A program made the translations under genes and the position numbers. Under the pieces are notes generated by a model, which ran no database searches, had not been told where the DNA came from, and saw nothing but the letters and a program-made list of their open reading frames with translations. Positions 17,102 through 25,907 of a stretch of 64,000 nucleotides of DNA are shown here, piece by piece; the stretch's first letter is position 1; the number at the start of each line of letters is the position of its first letter. The stretch comes from Glaciecola sp965660625 (GTDB lineage Bacteria; Pseudomonadota; Gammaproteobacteria; Enterobacterales; Alteromonadaceae): positions 310,001 through 374,000 of the forward strand of contig CBFIAR010000001.1 in assembly GCA_965660625.1 (NCBI GenBank), in the 5' to 3' direction.

Positions 17102-18190
17102 CTAATACTCGTCAGACAATGAGGCGAGCATGTCCGCTTGGTGTTCTTGGCGAATAGGCTCCATTAATGCGCCTAAATCACCCGCAATTACGTCATCTAA
17201 TTTATATAATGTTAAGTTAATTCTATGGTCAGTCACACGGCCCTGCGGGAAGTTGTAGGTGCGTATCCGCTCCGACCGATCGCCGCTGCCTACAAGGATT
17301 TTTCTGGTGCTGGCCTCTTCGGCGTTACGTTTGTCTTCTTCAATCTTATTCAAGCGAGCTTGCAGTACTGACATGGCTTTCGCCCTATTTTTATGCTGCG
17401 AACGCTCATCCTGGCATTCCACCACAACGCCAGTGGGTATATGTGTAAGTCTGATTGCAGAATCAGTTTTGTTGACGTGCTGACCACCGGCTCCGGACGC
17501 TCTGAACGTATCCACGCGAAGGTCCGCGGGATTAATCTCAATCGCCTGCGATTCAGGAACTTCAGGTAAAACAGCAACAGTGCAGGCTGATGTATGAATA
17601 CGTCCTTGAGATTCCGTTTCCGGTACACGCTGAACGCGATGCCCGCCGGATTCAAACTTCATTACACCGTAAGCGCCATCACCGCTTATATTAACGATTA
17701 TTTCTTTATAACCACCGTGATCACCTTCATTAGCGCTGATCAACTCTAGTTTCCAGCCTTTCGTTTCAGCATAACGGCTGTACATACGGAACAGATCGCC
17801 TGCAAATATAGCCGCTTCATCACCGCCAGCACCTGCGCGAATTTCTAAGAAACAGCTGTTGTCGTCGTTAGGATCTGTCGGCAAGAGCAATATTTGCAAG
17901 CTAGTTTCTAGCGTTTCGACACGTGCCTTGCTGTCTTTAAGCTCCTCTTGTGCCATTTCTTTCATTTCTGGATCGTTTTCCTGCAGCATTTCTAGCGCAG
18001 ACTCAACGTCCTTTTGCGCCGATTGATAGCTGCCAAACTGCTTCACAACTTCTTCTAATTGGGAATATTCTTTGGACAAATTACGGAATTTTTCTTGATT
18101 ACCAATGACACTCGCATCGCCTAATAACGCTTGAACTTCTTCAAAGCGTTCAACCAACGATTCTAATTTATGCACTACGGACTGTTTCAT
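17102..18190 (-). CDS. prfA: Peptide chain release factor 1
   Basis: Recognises UAA and UAG stop codons and triggers peptidyl-tRNA hydrolysis. The GGQ loop is in ASGAGGQHVNKTDSA near residue 234. The codon-recognition tripeptide reads PET in HRVQRVPETESQGRIHTSA, the PxT form of RF1, as opposed to SPF of RF2. 362 residues. The ATG overlaps the hemA stop (ATGA), and prmC follows 10 bp after. Confidence 0.97.
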   Translation of the reverse strand: MKQSVVHKLESLVERFEEVQALLGDASVIGNQEKFRNLSKEYSQLEEVVKQFGSYQSAQKDVESALEMLQENDPEMKEMAQEELKDSKARVETLETSLQILLLPTDPNDDNSCFLEIRAGAGGDEAAIFAGDLFRMYSRYAETKGWKLELISANEGDHGGYKEIIVNISGDGAYGVMKFESGGHRVQRVPETESQGRIHTSACTVAVLPEVPESQAIEINPADLRVDTFRASGAGGQHVNKTDSAIRLTHIPTGVVVECQDERSQHKNRAKAMSVLQARLNKIEEDKRNAEEASTRKILVGSGDRSERIRTYNFPQGRVTDHRINLTLYKLDDVIAGDLGALMEPIRQEHQADMLASLSDEY

Positions 18191-19470
18191 TGTTTTCCTG
18201 TTTTTCTTTTCACTGTGCCTTCTAATCCTAGTGCTTTTGCTAAAAACTTTAGATTATCATCGTCGGACAGCTTACTAGCCTGTTGCAAAGCCTTTGTAGG
18301 CCCGTGCAACATCGCTTGGGTTAACTTGAAGGCTAATTCTTTCATAGCCTCATCTGGCGCAATGCCATCATCAATTTGTTTCAATGCTTTTTGCAGAGCA
18401 TCATCGCGGGTTTTCTCCGCTTTTTCACGATAATTTTTTATTAAATCAACATTTTGGTAATGCTGCTGCCAGTAGCCGTAGCTGGCAACCATGCCACCAA
18501 TCATGTGTTCAGCCTGTTGCGCTGCAACGCCCCTATTCGCCACGTTTTGTTCTACAATATTCTGTAAGTCATCCACCGTATACAAATACGCATCATCTAA
18601 CTCACCCACTTCGTTTTCAATATCTCGAGGAACGGCTAAATCAATCAACAGCATTGGTTTATGCTTTCTCGCTTTAAGCGCTGTCGCCACTGTACTTCTA
18701 CTGATAAGCGGCAGTGAACTCGCTGTTGAACTAATCACAATATCTGCTTGCGCCAAATGCTCTGGTATTTGACTGATAGTAATAGCTGTACCCTGCAAGC
18801 TGTCGGCTAATTTACTCGCTCGAGAAAGTGTTCTATTCGCCACAGTAATCGACTTTGCTTGGACATCAACCAAGTGTTTAGCAACGAGCTCAATCGTTTC
18901 TCCTGCGCCAATAAGTAGCACATTACTCTTTGTTAACTTTGAAAATATTTGTTTTGCTAGTTGAACTGCCGCGAATGCCACAGAAACCGCATTTGCGCCA
19001 ATTTCAGTCTCAGTACGCACTTGTTTTGCGACTGAAAAAGTCGACTGAAATAACTTTTCAAATTCAATACTGATTTTACCCGCGTTTTTTGCTTCAGTAT
19101 ACGCCTGCTTCACCTGTCCTAAGATTTGCGGCTCACCAACAATTAAAGAATCCAGTCCGCATGCAACCCGCATGAGATGATTAATAGCATCGTCTCCCTG
19201 CTTCACGTATATATGCTGTAGAACAGTCTCTCGGTCAGTTTGATGAAAGTCAGCCAACCACTGCGATAATTTTTCAATATCGTCAGGCTGATTAGCTTTT
19301 ATATAAACCTCTGTTCTATTACATGTGGATAATATCACCACTTGTTCAGTGCTCGTATGTTGCGGGCATGATTGCAGTGCATGCGCAAGTTTGTCCGGAG
19401 AAAAAGCAACTTTTTCCCGTAACTTTACTGGTGCAGACTTATGATTAATCCCGAGCGCAATGATGGTCAT
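18187..19470 (-). CDS. hemA: Glutamyl-tRNA reductase
   Basis: First enzyme of C5-pathway tetrapyrrole synthesis, reducing Glu-tRNA to glutamate-1-semialdehyde with NADPH. The nucleophilic Cys is in ILSTCNRTEVY, the NADPH site is NVLLIGAGETIELVAKHL, and the C-terminal dimerisation helix is present. 427 residues. It heads the leftward operon hemA-prfA-prmC-sirB2, with a 4 bp overlap into prfA. No clear Shine-Dalgarno precedes the ATG. Confidence 0.97.
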   Translation of the reverse strand: MTIIALGINHKSAPVKLREKVAFSPDKLAHALQSCPQHTSTEQVVILSTCNRTEVYIKANQPDDIEKLSQWLADFHQTDRETVLQHIYVKQGDDAINHLMRVACGLDSLIVGEPQILGQVKQAYTEAKNAGKISIEFEKLFQSTFSVAKQVRTETEIGANAVSVAFAAVQLAKQIFSKLTKSNVLLIGAGETIELVAKHLVDVQAKSITVANRTLSRASKLADSLQGTAITISQIPEHLAQADIVISSTASSLPLISRSTVATALKARKHKPMLLIDLAVPRDIENEVGELDDAYLYTVDDLQNIVEQNVANRGVAAQQAEHMIGGMVASYGYWQQHYQNVDLIKNYREKAEKTRDDALQKALKQIDDGIAPDEAMKELAFKLTQAMLHGPTKALQQASKLSDDDNLKFLAKALGLEGTVKRKTGKQ

Positions 19471-19801
19471 TTAAAAAAGGTAGTGATGCCTAATTGACTA
19501 AGTTCGCGGCATTGTACGAAAAAGCGTATATGATTGAAAGAAATTGAGATTAAAGAATTAATCGAAGGTGGGCGTATTTCTGTGTATTTTATCTTTTTTC
19601 AAAAAAGTCTGCCGCCATATTTGGCTTTTCATCTGACGTAAGTTCATCATTAACAACTTACAAAGGCTGGCGAAGCACCGCGCTAATCAACAGCAATTAA
19701 TAACCAACATTGGCAACGTCCTCATTTAATTGGTTAGCTAATTTAATTTAGGCAGCAAAAGTGCTAGTCTTCTGTTGATTGATTTTACTCAAGGCGATTC
19801 A
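19471..19801. other. Divergent promoter gap hemA / lolB
   Basis: About 330 bp of AT-rich intergenic sequence holding the promoters of the leftward hemA operon and the rightward lolB-ispE pair. A TACAAT at the hemA-proximal side (read leftward) is a possible -10 box. I see no small gene or RNA in it. Confidence 0.5.
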
Positions 19802-20437
19802 GTGCTCACCTCTTGCTCCTATAACGTTTTCGGTGTCTGTCTTTTTTTGCTGTTACTTAGCGGATGTCAGACTACTCATCATATAGATAACCGACAAGAA
19901 ATTGATATGTCGGCTGGCTATCTTCAGCTGCCAAATCAAGAAAAACTGAGGTTGATGAGTCATTGGGAACTGACCGGTAAAATTGCAGTAATAACCCCCG
20001 AAGAACGCACAAGCGCTTATCTAAATTGGCAGCAAGCAAGTCAAAGCATTGATTTTAAGCTAAGCAATTTTATTGGCGTATCGTTGTTAAATTTAAGCTA
20101 CGACGGAAGTGTTGCGCGCCTAGAGGCTGATGGTGAAAAATATGAAGACGAATCGACCGAAACACTAATTTACAGAACGACTGGGTGGACACTGCCGCTT
20201 GATAACTTACCTCAGTGGATTAAAGCATTAGCAAATGAAGAAGATCAGATTGTGCTAAATGAGAGCGGTCTGCCTGAACGTATCCAACCTACTTGTGCGA
20301 CTTGCTTTGGTTGGGAAATCACCTACAGCCAATACAAACAAGTACAAGGCGTATGGTTGCCGTTTTCTGTTGAAGTTAATAACCCAATTAAGCAAACTCG
20401 AATAAAATTTAAGGTCAATCAGTGGCAGAGAAAATAA
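19802..20437 (+). CDS. lolB: Outer-membrane lipoprotein insertion factor LolB
   Basis: Receives lipoproteins from LolA and inserts them into the outer membrane. A lipoprotein signal ends in the lipobox LLSGC, with an uncharged TT after the Cys, consistent with outer-membrane sorting. The family core is SHWELTGKIAVITPEERTSA and LPLDNLPQWIKAL. I take the GTG at 19802, which has AAGG at seven bases, over the TTG at 19775. The signal peptide lacks the usual basic residues at its start, which is odd. It overlaps ispE by 16 bp, the conserved lolB-ispE pairing. Confidence 0.88.
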   Translation: MLTSCSYNVFGVCLFLLLLSGCQTTHHIDNRQEIDMSAGYLQLPNQEKLRLMSHWELTGKIAVITPEERTSAYLNWQQASQSIDFKLSNFIGVSLLNLSYDGSVARLEADGEKYEDESTETLIYRTTGWTLPLDNLPQWIKALANEEDQIVLNESGLPERIQPTCATCFGWEITYSQYKQVQGVWLPFSVEVNNPIKQTRIKFKVNQWQRK

Positions 20438-21267
20438 AATGGTATCCAAGCCCAGCAAAGCTCAATCTGTTTTTACATATTAACGGACGCTATGAAAATG
20501 GATATCATCAGCTCCAAAGCTTATTTCAGTTATTGGATTACGGAGATGATATTGGCTTTGTCATTAACACGAAGAATGAAATTAATATAGCCGAGCAAAT
20601 ATTAGGCGTACCTGAGCATGAAAACTTAGTGTACAGAGCCGCCATCGCACTGAAATCCTACACCGCAGAAAAGTCAGGTTGCACACTTCATATTAATAAA
20701 AGATTACCTTTGGGTGGTGGGATCGGTGGAGGTTCTTCAAACGCAGCCACGGTATTGCTTGTTCTGAATCAACTTTGGAACTGTAATCTAAACACCCAAG
20801 CCTTAGCCGACATTGGATTAACCCTGGGTGCTGATGTTCCTATTTTCGTGCACGGCTACACCGCATTTGCGGAGGGTGTCGGCGACATATTAGTACCAAC
20901 GAATATTCCTCAAAAATGGTACTTGGTAGCAACGCCCAACGTATCAATATCAACCAAGGCCATTTTTACATCGATTGATTTACCGCGGAACACGCCGAAG
21001 ATTGATGTCAAAACATACTGTTTCGAAGAAACCCACAACGATTGTCAAACTTTAGTGGCGAAAACGAATAAGGATGTTGCAAATTTATTACAGTGGTTGG
21101 TACACTACGCACCGTCCCGGATGACTGGAACAGGTGCAAGTGTTTTTGCCGTTTTCGATGCGAAAGAAGACGCAGACAAGGTTCTCCACTTGCTACCTGA
21201 ATGTTACACTGGGTTTGTTGCTGAAGGCGTTAACCGGTCAGGTTTGCATATCGCTTTAGGTCTCTAA
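20422..21267 (+). CDS. ispE: 4-diphosphocytidyl-2-C-methyl-D-erythritol kinase
   Basis: GHMP kinase of the MEP isoprenoid pathway. The N-terminal SPAKLNLFLHINGRYENGYH and the ATP-binding loop LPLGGGIGGGSSNAAT near residue 95 are clear, as is the C-terminal MTGTGASVFAVF. 281 residues. The start is a GTG with AAGG at seven bases, inside the 3' end of lolB. Confidence 0.96.
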   Translation: MAEKIKWYPSPAKLNLFLHINGRYENGYHQLQSLFQLLDYGDDIGFVINTKNEINIAEQILGVPEHENLVYRAAIALKSYTAEKSGCTLHINKRLPLGGGIGGGSSNAATVLLVLNQLWNCNLNTQALADIGLTLGADVPIFVHGYTAFAEGVGDILVPTNIPQKWYLVATPNVSISTKAIFTSIDLPRNTPKIDVKTYCFEETHNDCQTLVAKTNKDVANLLQWLVHYAPSRMTGTGASVFAVFDAKEDADKVLHLLPECYTGFVAEGVNRSGLHIALGL

Positions 21268-21307
21268 CAAAGTTAATATCCAGCTCTTGGACAAGCTGAA
21301 ACCTTAT

Positions 21308-21383
21308 TGGGGTATAGCCAAGTTGGTAAGGCAGCGGGTTTTGATCCCGCCATTCGTAGGTTCAAGTCCTGCTACCCCAGCCA
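21308..21383 (+). tRNA. tRNA-Gln(UUG)
   Basis: 76 nt with encoded CCA. Acceptor TGGGGTA pairs with TACCCCA and the discriminator is G. The anticodon arm GCGGG-TTTTGAT-CCCGC gives anticodon TTG. It stands alone between ispE and prs and differs from the two copies at 27447 and 27581 by a compensated base-pair change in the anticodon stem and one T-loop base. Confidence 0.97.
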
Positions 21384-21413
21384 CCATCTAAACAACGCAC
21401 TGAGGATTATCTT

Positions 21414-22361
21414 GTGCCTGATATGAAGCTTTTTGCAGGAAATGCTGTACCTGAACTCGCCCAGAAAGTCGCCGAACGTTTATACACTAAATTAGGAAAT
21501 GCCAGTGTTGGTCGTTTTAGTGATGGTGAAATTTGCGTAGAAATTCATGAAAACGTGCGTGGTTCTGACGTTTTTATTATTCAGTCTACTTGCGCACCAA
21601 CGAATGATAACTTGATGGAATTAATCGTGATGATTGATGCCTTTCGTCGCGCTTCCGCCGGCCGCATAACTGCTGTTATTCCTTATTTTGGTTATGCGCG
21701 TCAAGACCGACGAGTCCGTTCAGCGAGGGTTCCAATTACCGCGAAGGTAGTTGCTGACTTCCTATCAAACGTTGGCGTAGATCGTGTGCTGACGATCGAT
21801 TTACACGCAGAGCAGATTCAAGGGTTCTTTGATGTACCGGTAGACAATGCCTTCGGTACACCTATTTTACTTGATGACATGTTCCAACGTGATTTTGTTC
21901 GACCAATCGTGGTTTCTCCAGATATCGGTGGTGTTGTAAGAGCACGGGCAACTGCGAAGTTGTTAAATGACTCGGACTTAGCAATTATCGATAAACGTCG
22001 ACCGAAAGCAAATGTTGCCCAGGTAATGAACATCATCGGTGACGTAAAAGGTAGAGACTGTATTATTGTCGACGACATGATTGACACCGGTGGAACCCTA
22101 GCGAAAGCTGCGGAAGCACTAAAAGAACATGGCGCGGCAAGAGTTTTTGCGTATGCGACACATGCAATATTTTCTGGCAACGCTGTGCAAAACTTACGAG
22201 ACTCTGTAATTGACGAAATTATCATTACTGACAGTATCCCACTTAGCGCAGAAATGAGAGCATTGAAGAAAGTGAAGCAATTGTCACTTTCAGAGATGTT
22301 AGCAGAAACGATTCGACGAATTAGCAATGAAGAGTCTATCTCTGCAATGTTTGAATACTAA
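21414..22361 (+). CDS. prs: Ribose-phosphate pyrophosphokinase
   Basis: Makes PRPP from ribose-5-phosphate and ATP, supplying nucleotide, His and Trp synthesis. 315 residues, nearly collinear with E. coli Prs. The ATP/flexible-loop block YFGYARQDRRVRSARVPI and the PRPP loop IIVDDMIDTGGTLAKAA are intact. The start is a GTG with GAGG at eight bases, giving the conserved opening MPDMKLFAGNA. It is closed by the long hairpin at 22378-22446. Confidence 0.97.
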   Translation: MPDMKLFAGNAVPELAQKVAERLYTKLGNASVGRFSDGEICVEIHENVRGSDVFIIQSTCAPTNDNLMELIVMIDAFRRASAGRITAVIPYFGYARQDRRVRSARVPITAKVVADFLSNVGVDRVLTIDLHAEQIQGFFDVPVDNAFGTPILLDDMFQRDFVRPIVVSPDIGGVVRARATAKLLNDSDLAIIDKRRPKANVAQVMNIIGDVKGRDCIIVDDMIDTGGTLAKAAEALKEHGAARVFAYATHAIFSGNAVQNLRDSVIDEIIITDSIPLSAEMRALKKVKQLSLSEMLAETIRRISNEESISAMFEY

Positions 22362-22377
22362 ATTTTAGCGCGCTTTT

Positions 22378-22448
22378 AAAAGCCGCAGAACGTTAATGAA
22401 GTGACCCACTTTATGGGGGTGACGTCATTAACGTTCTGCGGCTTTTTT
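22378..22448 (+). terminator. Very long hairpin terminator after prs
   Basis: A perfect 22 bp inverted repeat (22378-22399 with 22425-22446, core GCCGCAGAACGTTAATGA) encloses a 25-base loop with an inner ACCC/GGGT pairing, and is followed by a T-run. It has the position and tail of an intrinsic terminator, but the stem is two to three times the usual length. Confidence 0.8.
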
Positions 22449-22593
22449 GTTTATTAACTTAAACGAACGAGTCATCTGAAAATACCACAACCTTCCTTTT
22501 TTTGGCGCAAACTATGATATCAACCTGAGGCTAATAATAGTAAGATGTCGTCACCGCCAATTAGGCCAACTTACGTTTTAAGGACGGAACAAT

Positions 22594-23109
22594 ATGTCAG
22601 CATCAACGGTTTCTATCACCCGCTTATTAGTGGTAGGTGTTATGTTATCGGGCTGCGGAGGAAAGACCGAAAAGGAAGACTCTGCGCTCAATTCTTCAAG
22701 TGAAATAAGCCAAGCCAATCCATCAGATCTATCGGATGATAAAAAAACACAAGCATCTACAAAAAGTGCTTACGACCAAGCAATTGAACTTGGATTGAGT
22801 GATGATATGCAACAACTTAGCCGTGATAAATCAAAATTACTAACGTTAAAAGGCCAAATTTTATTTCAAGAGATTGAAGGTGGTTTTTTTGGTTTTGTTG
22901 ATGAAAAGGGAAATAAGTACACCCCTATTGGAATGGATAAAAAGTATTTGAGACACGGATTAATTATCGAATTAAGTGGTCAAACATTACCCGACATGAT
23001 TACAACAACCCAGTTTGGTGAGGCGATTAAAGTTGAAAGCGTCTCGATTATAGATGAATCAAAAGCTGCAAAGCCAGGACGCCCAGAGTTTACGAAAAAA
23101 GATATATAA
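22594..23109 (+). CDS. Putative lipoprotein, function unknown
   Basis: 171 residues, not recognised. A lipoprotein signal runs from RLLVVGVM to the lipobox LSGC. It is followed by a Ser/Asp/Lys-rich disordered tether (about 25-65) and a small folded region (80-160) rich in beta-type stretches (KGQILFQEIEGGFFGFVDEKG, GLIIELSGQTLP). GG after the lipidated Cys does not give the inner-membrane retention Asp, so outer-membrane sorting is likely. It has its own gap on both sides and no partner gene. Confidence 0.6.
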   Translation: MSASTVSITRLLVVGVMLSGCGGKTEKEDSALNSSSEISQANPSDLSDDKKTQASTKSAYDQAIELGLSDDMQQLSRDKSKLLTLKGQILFQEIEGGFFGFVDEKGNKYTPIGMDKKYLRHGLIIELSGQTLPDMITTTQFGEAIKVESVSIIDESKAAKPGRPEFTKKDI

Positions 23110-23263
23110 CATGTTCTTAGCTAGTATTTATTTGCGACTTAGCCACTCAAATCATGCACAAAATTTAGACGTCAAGGATACAAACATTATCCCGCAATTC
23201 CTGTGGTACAAATAAAACGTTCGGGTTTCAGTATGATTTAGGCTATCAGGGGGCAAATTTACG

Positions 23264-23292
23264 TTGTTTGTTAATAATCTCAGTGCTAGAAT
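23264..23292 (+). promoter_or_regulatory. Sigma-70-type promoter for rplY with 5' hairpin
   Basis: TTGTTT at 23264-23269 and TAGAAT at 23287-23292 with a 17-base spacer. Transcription would start near 23299, on the left arm of the hairpin GCCCGT-TTTAGT-ACGGGC (23298-23315), which is followed by a T-rich tract. The leader to the rplY start is about 185 nt. E. coli rplY is known to be autoregulated through its leader; whether this hairpin does that is inference. The rest of the gap 23110-23485 shows no gene. Confidence 0.5.
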
Positions 23293-23485
23293 ATGGCGCC
23301 CGTTTTAGTACGGGCTTTTGTTTTTTACTGCGTTGTATTCTACATTCAACTTGTTTTATGTGAGGCGTTTTGCCTGCCGTAAGCCAATTAAATTAGATTA
23401 CGGCATATAAAAAGTAACTAACAACAACGTACTCGATTTGGTCGCGAAATCGAGTTTATTAAACTAATAAATTTGGAGACATAAC

Positions 23486-24121
23486 ATGTCTGACGCAATT
23501 TTCACATTGGATGCAACTATCCGAACTGACCTAGGGAAAGGTGCGAGCCGCCGCCTTCGTCTTCAGGATAAAGTGCCTGCAATCGTATACGGTGGTGATG
23601 AAGCACCTGTATCTATTACGCTTGATCATAATAAAGTGATCCAAGCACAAGATTTCGAAGCTTTTTACTCACACGTGTTGACTATCAACATCGATGGTAA
23701 AAAAGTAGAAGCGCTTGTAAAAGATATGCAACGCCACCCTTATAAACCAAAAGTAACTCACATCGATTTCCAACGTGTTATTGCTGGTCAAGCGTTAACT
23801 ACTAGCGTTCCTATTCACTTTATTAACGAAGCTGAATCTGATGCAATTAAACTAAACGGTGGTCACGCTGAGCATCATATGAACGAAATCGAAATTACTT
23901 GTTTGCCTAAAAACTTACCAGAATATATCGAAGTTGATTTGAAAAGCGTTGAAATTGGTCAAACAGTTCACTTGTCAAACGTTACCTTCCCTAAAGGCGT
24001 TGAGTCTGTAGAGTTAGGCAAAGGCGAAGAGCATGATTTGGCAGTTGTTACTGTTAAAACGGCTAAAGGCCCTAGCGTTGAAGATAATGCTGAAGGTGAA
24101 GCAGACACTACTGCGGAATAA
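23486..24121 (+). CDS. rplY: 50S ribosomal protein L25/general stress protein Ctc
   Basis: 5S rRNA-binding ribosomal protein of the long two-domain CTC/TL5 type: an L25 domain (about 1-95, FTLDATIRTDLGKGASRRLR) followed by the beta-rich C-terminal domain and a short acidic tail (EDNAEGEADTTAE). 211 residues, against 94 in E. coli, which lacks the second domain. GGAG precedes the ATG. It is followed by pth with 5 bp between the genes. Confidence 0.95.
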   Translation: MSDAIFTLDATIRTDLGKGASRRLRLQDKVPAIVYGGDEAPVSITLDHNKVIQAQDFEAFYSHVLTINIDGKKVEALVKDMQRHPYKPKVTHIDFQRVIAGQALTTSVPIHFINEAESDAIKLNGGHAEHHMNEIEITCLPKNLPEYIEVDLKSVEIGQTVHLSNVTFPKGVESVELGKGEEHDLAVVTVKTAKGPSVEDNAEGEADTTAE

Positions 24122-24126
24122 TCAGT

Positions 24127-24711
24127 TTGTCTGACATTCGTCTAATCGTGGGCCTGGGTAATCCAGGCCCCGAATATAAAAACACTCGGCACAATGCGGG
24201 TGCTATGTTTGTTGAAAGCTTAGCTTCAAGATTTAACTGCCCTTTAAAGTTTGAAAGTAAGTTTTTTGGTTTTACCGGTCGCTTTACTTTACACGGTCAA
24301 GACATCCGATTACTCATTCCGACAACCTTCATGAATAGAAGTGGTCAAGCCGTTGCTGCATTAGCTAACTTCTACAAAATAGAGTATACCCAACTATTAG
24401 TTGCGTACGACGAACTCGACTTTGAGCCAGGCATCGCAAAATTCAAAATAGGTGGAAGCTCAACCCAGAATGGTATTCGCGACATTGTCGCCAACCTAGC
24501 CAATCAGCGAGAGTTTTTGCGCTTGAGAATAGGCATTGGCCATCCTGGTCACAAAGGTAAAGTGACGGGCCATGTTTTAGGCAAAGCATCACAAGCTGAA
24601 CAGGAAAAAATAGATGCTGCTGTAGATGAAGCCATACGTTGCACAGACATTTTGATTAAACAAGATTTGGTCTCTGCTACGCAGCGTCTGCACTCTTTTA
24701 AAGCGGATTAA
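24127..24711 (+). CDS. pth: Peptidyl-tRNA hydrolase with altered glycine-rich loop
   Basis: Releases peptides from dropped-off peptidyl-tRNA. 194 residues; the family fold is recognisable throughout. H22 (NTRHNAG), the Asn in TFMNRSG and D95 (YDELDFEPG) are present. The conserved loop that in E. coli reads GGGHGGHNGL is here GGSSTQNGI (109-117): one residue shorter, without its two His and with fewer Gly, keeping only the Asn-Gly. Downstream LRIGIGHPGHKGKV is normal. The start is TTG. It lies between rplY and ychF as in relatives, so it is probably the sole Pth. Confidence 0.92.
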   Translation: MSDIRLIVGLGNPGPEYKNTRHNAGAMFVESLASRFNCPLKFESKFFGFTGRFTLHGQDIRLLIPTTFMNRSGQAVAALANFYKIEYTQLLVAYDELDFEPGIAKFKIGGSSTQNGIRDIVANLANQREFLRLRIGIGHPGHKGKVTGHVLGKASQAEQEKIDAAVDEAIRCTDILIKQDLVSATQRLHSFKAD

Positions 24712-24775
24712 ATATTATTTGGTATTGCGTATAGCGCGGTACTTCTCAAGCAATAGATATTAAAGGACAACGAAT

Positions 24776-25867
24776 ATGGGTTTCAAATGTGGCATTGTCG
24801 GCCTTCCGAATGTAGGTAAATCTACCCTTTTTAATGCATTGACTAAAGCAGGCATCGAAGCAGCCAACTTTCCATTTTGCACCATTGAGCCTAATACCGG
24901 CGTCGTGCCGGTTCCTGATGAACGTTTAACTGCATTAGCAGAAATAGTGAAACCTCAGCGTGTTATTCCTACTACTATGGAGTTCGTAGATATTGCAGGC
25001 CTGGTAGCCGGTGCATCTAAAGGTGAAGGTTTAGGTAACAAGTTCTTAGCTAATATTAGAGAAACCGATGCTATTGGGCATGTTGTTCGTTGTTTTGACG
25101 ACGAAAACATTATTCATGTCGCCGGAAAAGTAGATCCACAGGAAGATATTGATGTTATCAATACCGAACTCGCCCTTTCAGATTTAGAAACTGCAGAAAA
25201 AGCAGTGCTTCGTGTTGGTAAGCGCGCAAAGAGTGGCGATGCTGACGCTAAGTTTGAATTAAAAGTGCTAGAAAAGTTACTACCGCACTTAAATGAAGGG
25301 GTGTTGCTGCGTTCTGTTGAACTTAGTAAAGAAGAAAACGCTGCCATTTCTTATATGAACTTCTTAACGTTGAAACCTACCATGTATATTGCGAACGTTA
25401 ACGAAGAAGGTTTCGAAAACAATCCATACCTTGATAAAGTTCGGGCGATTGCTGAAGCAGAAGGCGCTATTGTCGTTAGCGTTTGCGCAGCAATTGAATC
25501 AGATATTGCCGAACTAGATGAAGAAGAAAAAGCGGAATTTATGACCGAACTAGGGTTGACAGAGCCTGGTTTAAATCGCGTGATCCGGGCTGGTTATAGC
25601 CTCTTGACGCTTGAGACGTATTTTACAGCTGGTGTAAAGGAAGTACGCGCTTGGACTTACCCTATCGGTTCAACTGCACCGCAAGGTGCTGGTAAAATTC
25701 ACACTGATTTTGAAAAAGGTTTCATCCGCGCTGAAATTATTGGCTATGACGATTATATTGCGTGTAAAGGTGAATCTGGCGCCAAAGACGCTGGCAAATG
25801 GCGTTTAGAAGGCAAAGAATACATTTTAAAAGATGGTGACATAATACACTTTAGATTTAATGTGTAA
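24776..25867 (+). CDS. ychF: Redox-regulated ATPase YchF
   Basis: Obg-family P-loop protein (OLA1 type) that binds ribosomes and hydrolyses ATP. Walker A GLPNVGKSTLF at the N-terminus, G3 DIAGLVAGASKGEGLGNKF, and a G4 of NVNE in place of NKxD, which explains its ATP preference. A coiled insertion and a C-terminal TGS domain follow (YFTAGVKEVRAWTYPIG). 363 residues. It follows pth by 64 bp with its own AAGGACAACGA ribosome site. Confidence 0.97.
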   Translation: MGFKCGIVGLPNVGKSTLFNALTKAGIEAANFPFCTIEPNTGVVPVPDERLTALAEIVKPQRVIPTTMEFVDIAGLVAGASKGEGLGNKFLANIRETDAIGHVVRCFDDENIIHVAGKVDPQEDIDVINTELALSDLETAEKAVLRVGKRAKSGDADAKFELKVLEKLLPHLNEGVLLRSVELSKEENAAISYMNFLTLKPTMYIANVNEEGFENNPYLDKVRAIAEAEGAIVVSVCAAIESDIAELDEEEKAEFMTELGLTEPGLNRVIRAGYSLLTLETYFTAGVKEVRAWTYPIGSTAPQGAGKIHTDFEKGFIRAEIIGYDDYIACKGESGAKDAGKWRLEGKEYILKDGDIIHFRFNV

Positions 25868-25875
25868 AAAGCGTC

Positions 25876-25907
25876 TAGCCGACGTTTACCAAAGTTAATG
25901 TCGGCTA
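25876..25907 (+). terminator. Probable terminator after ychF
   Basis: TAGCCGAC / GTCGGCTA stem with a 16-base loop that can extend by two more pairs, followed by a T-rich but interrupted tail. Position eight bases after the ychF stop supports a terminator. Confidence 0.6.

Noticed and set aside
22378..22448. Long inverted repeat after prs as a MITE or insertion-sequence end
   Set aside because: No target-site duplication seen and position, loop and T-tail fit a terminator; kept as an unusual terminator instead.
23111..23215. 34-codon frame directly after the lipoprotein stop
   Set aside because: No ribosome site and no hydrophobic or domain pattern; probably spacer.
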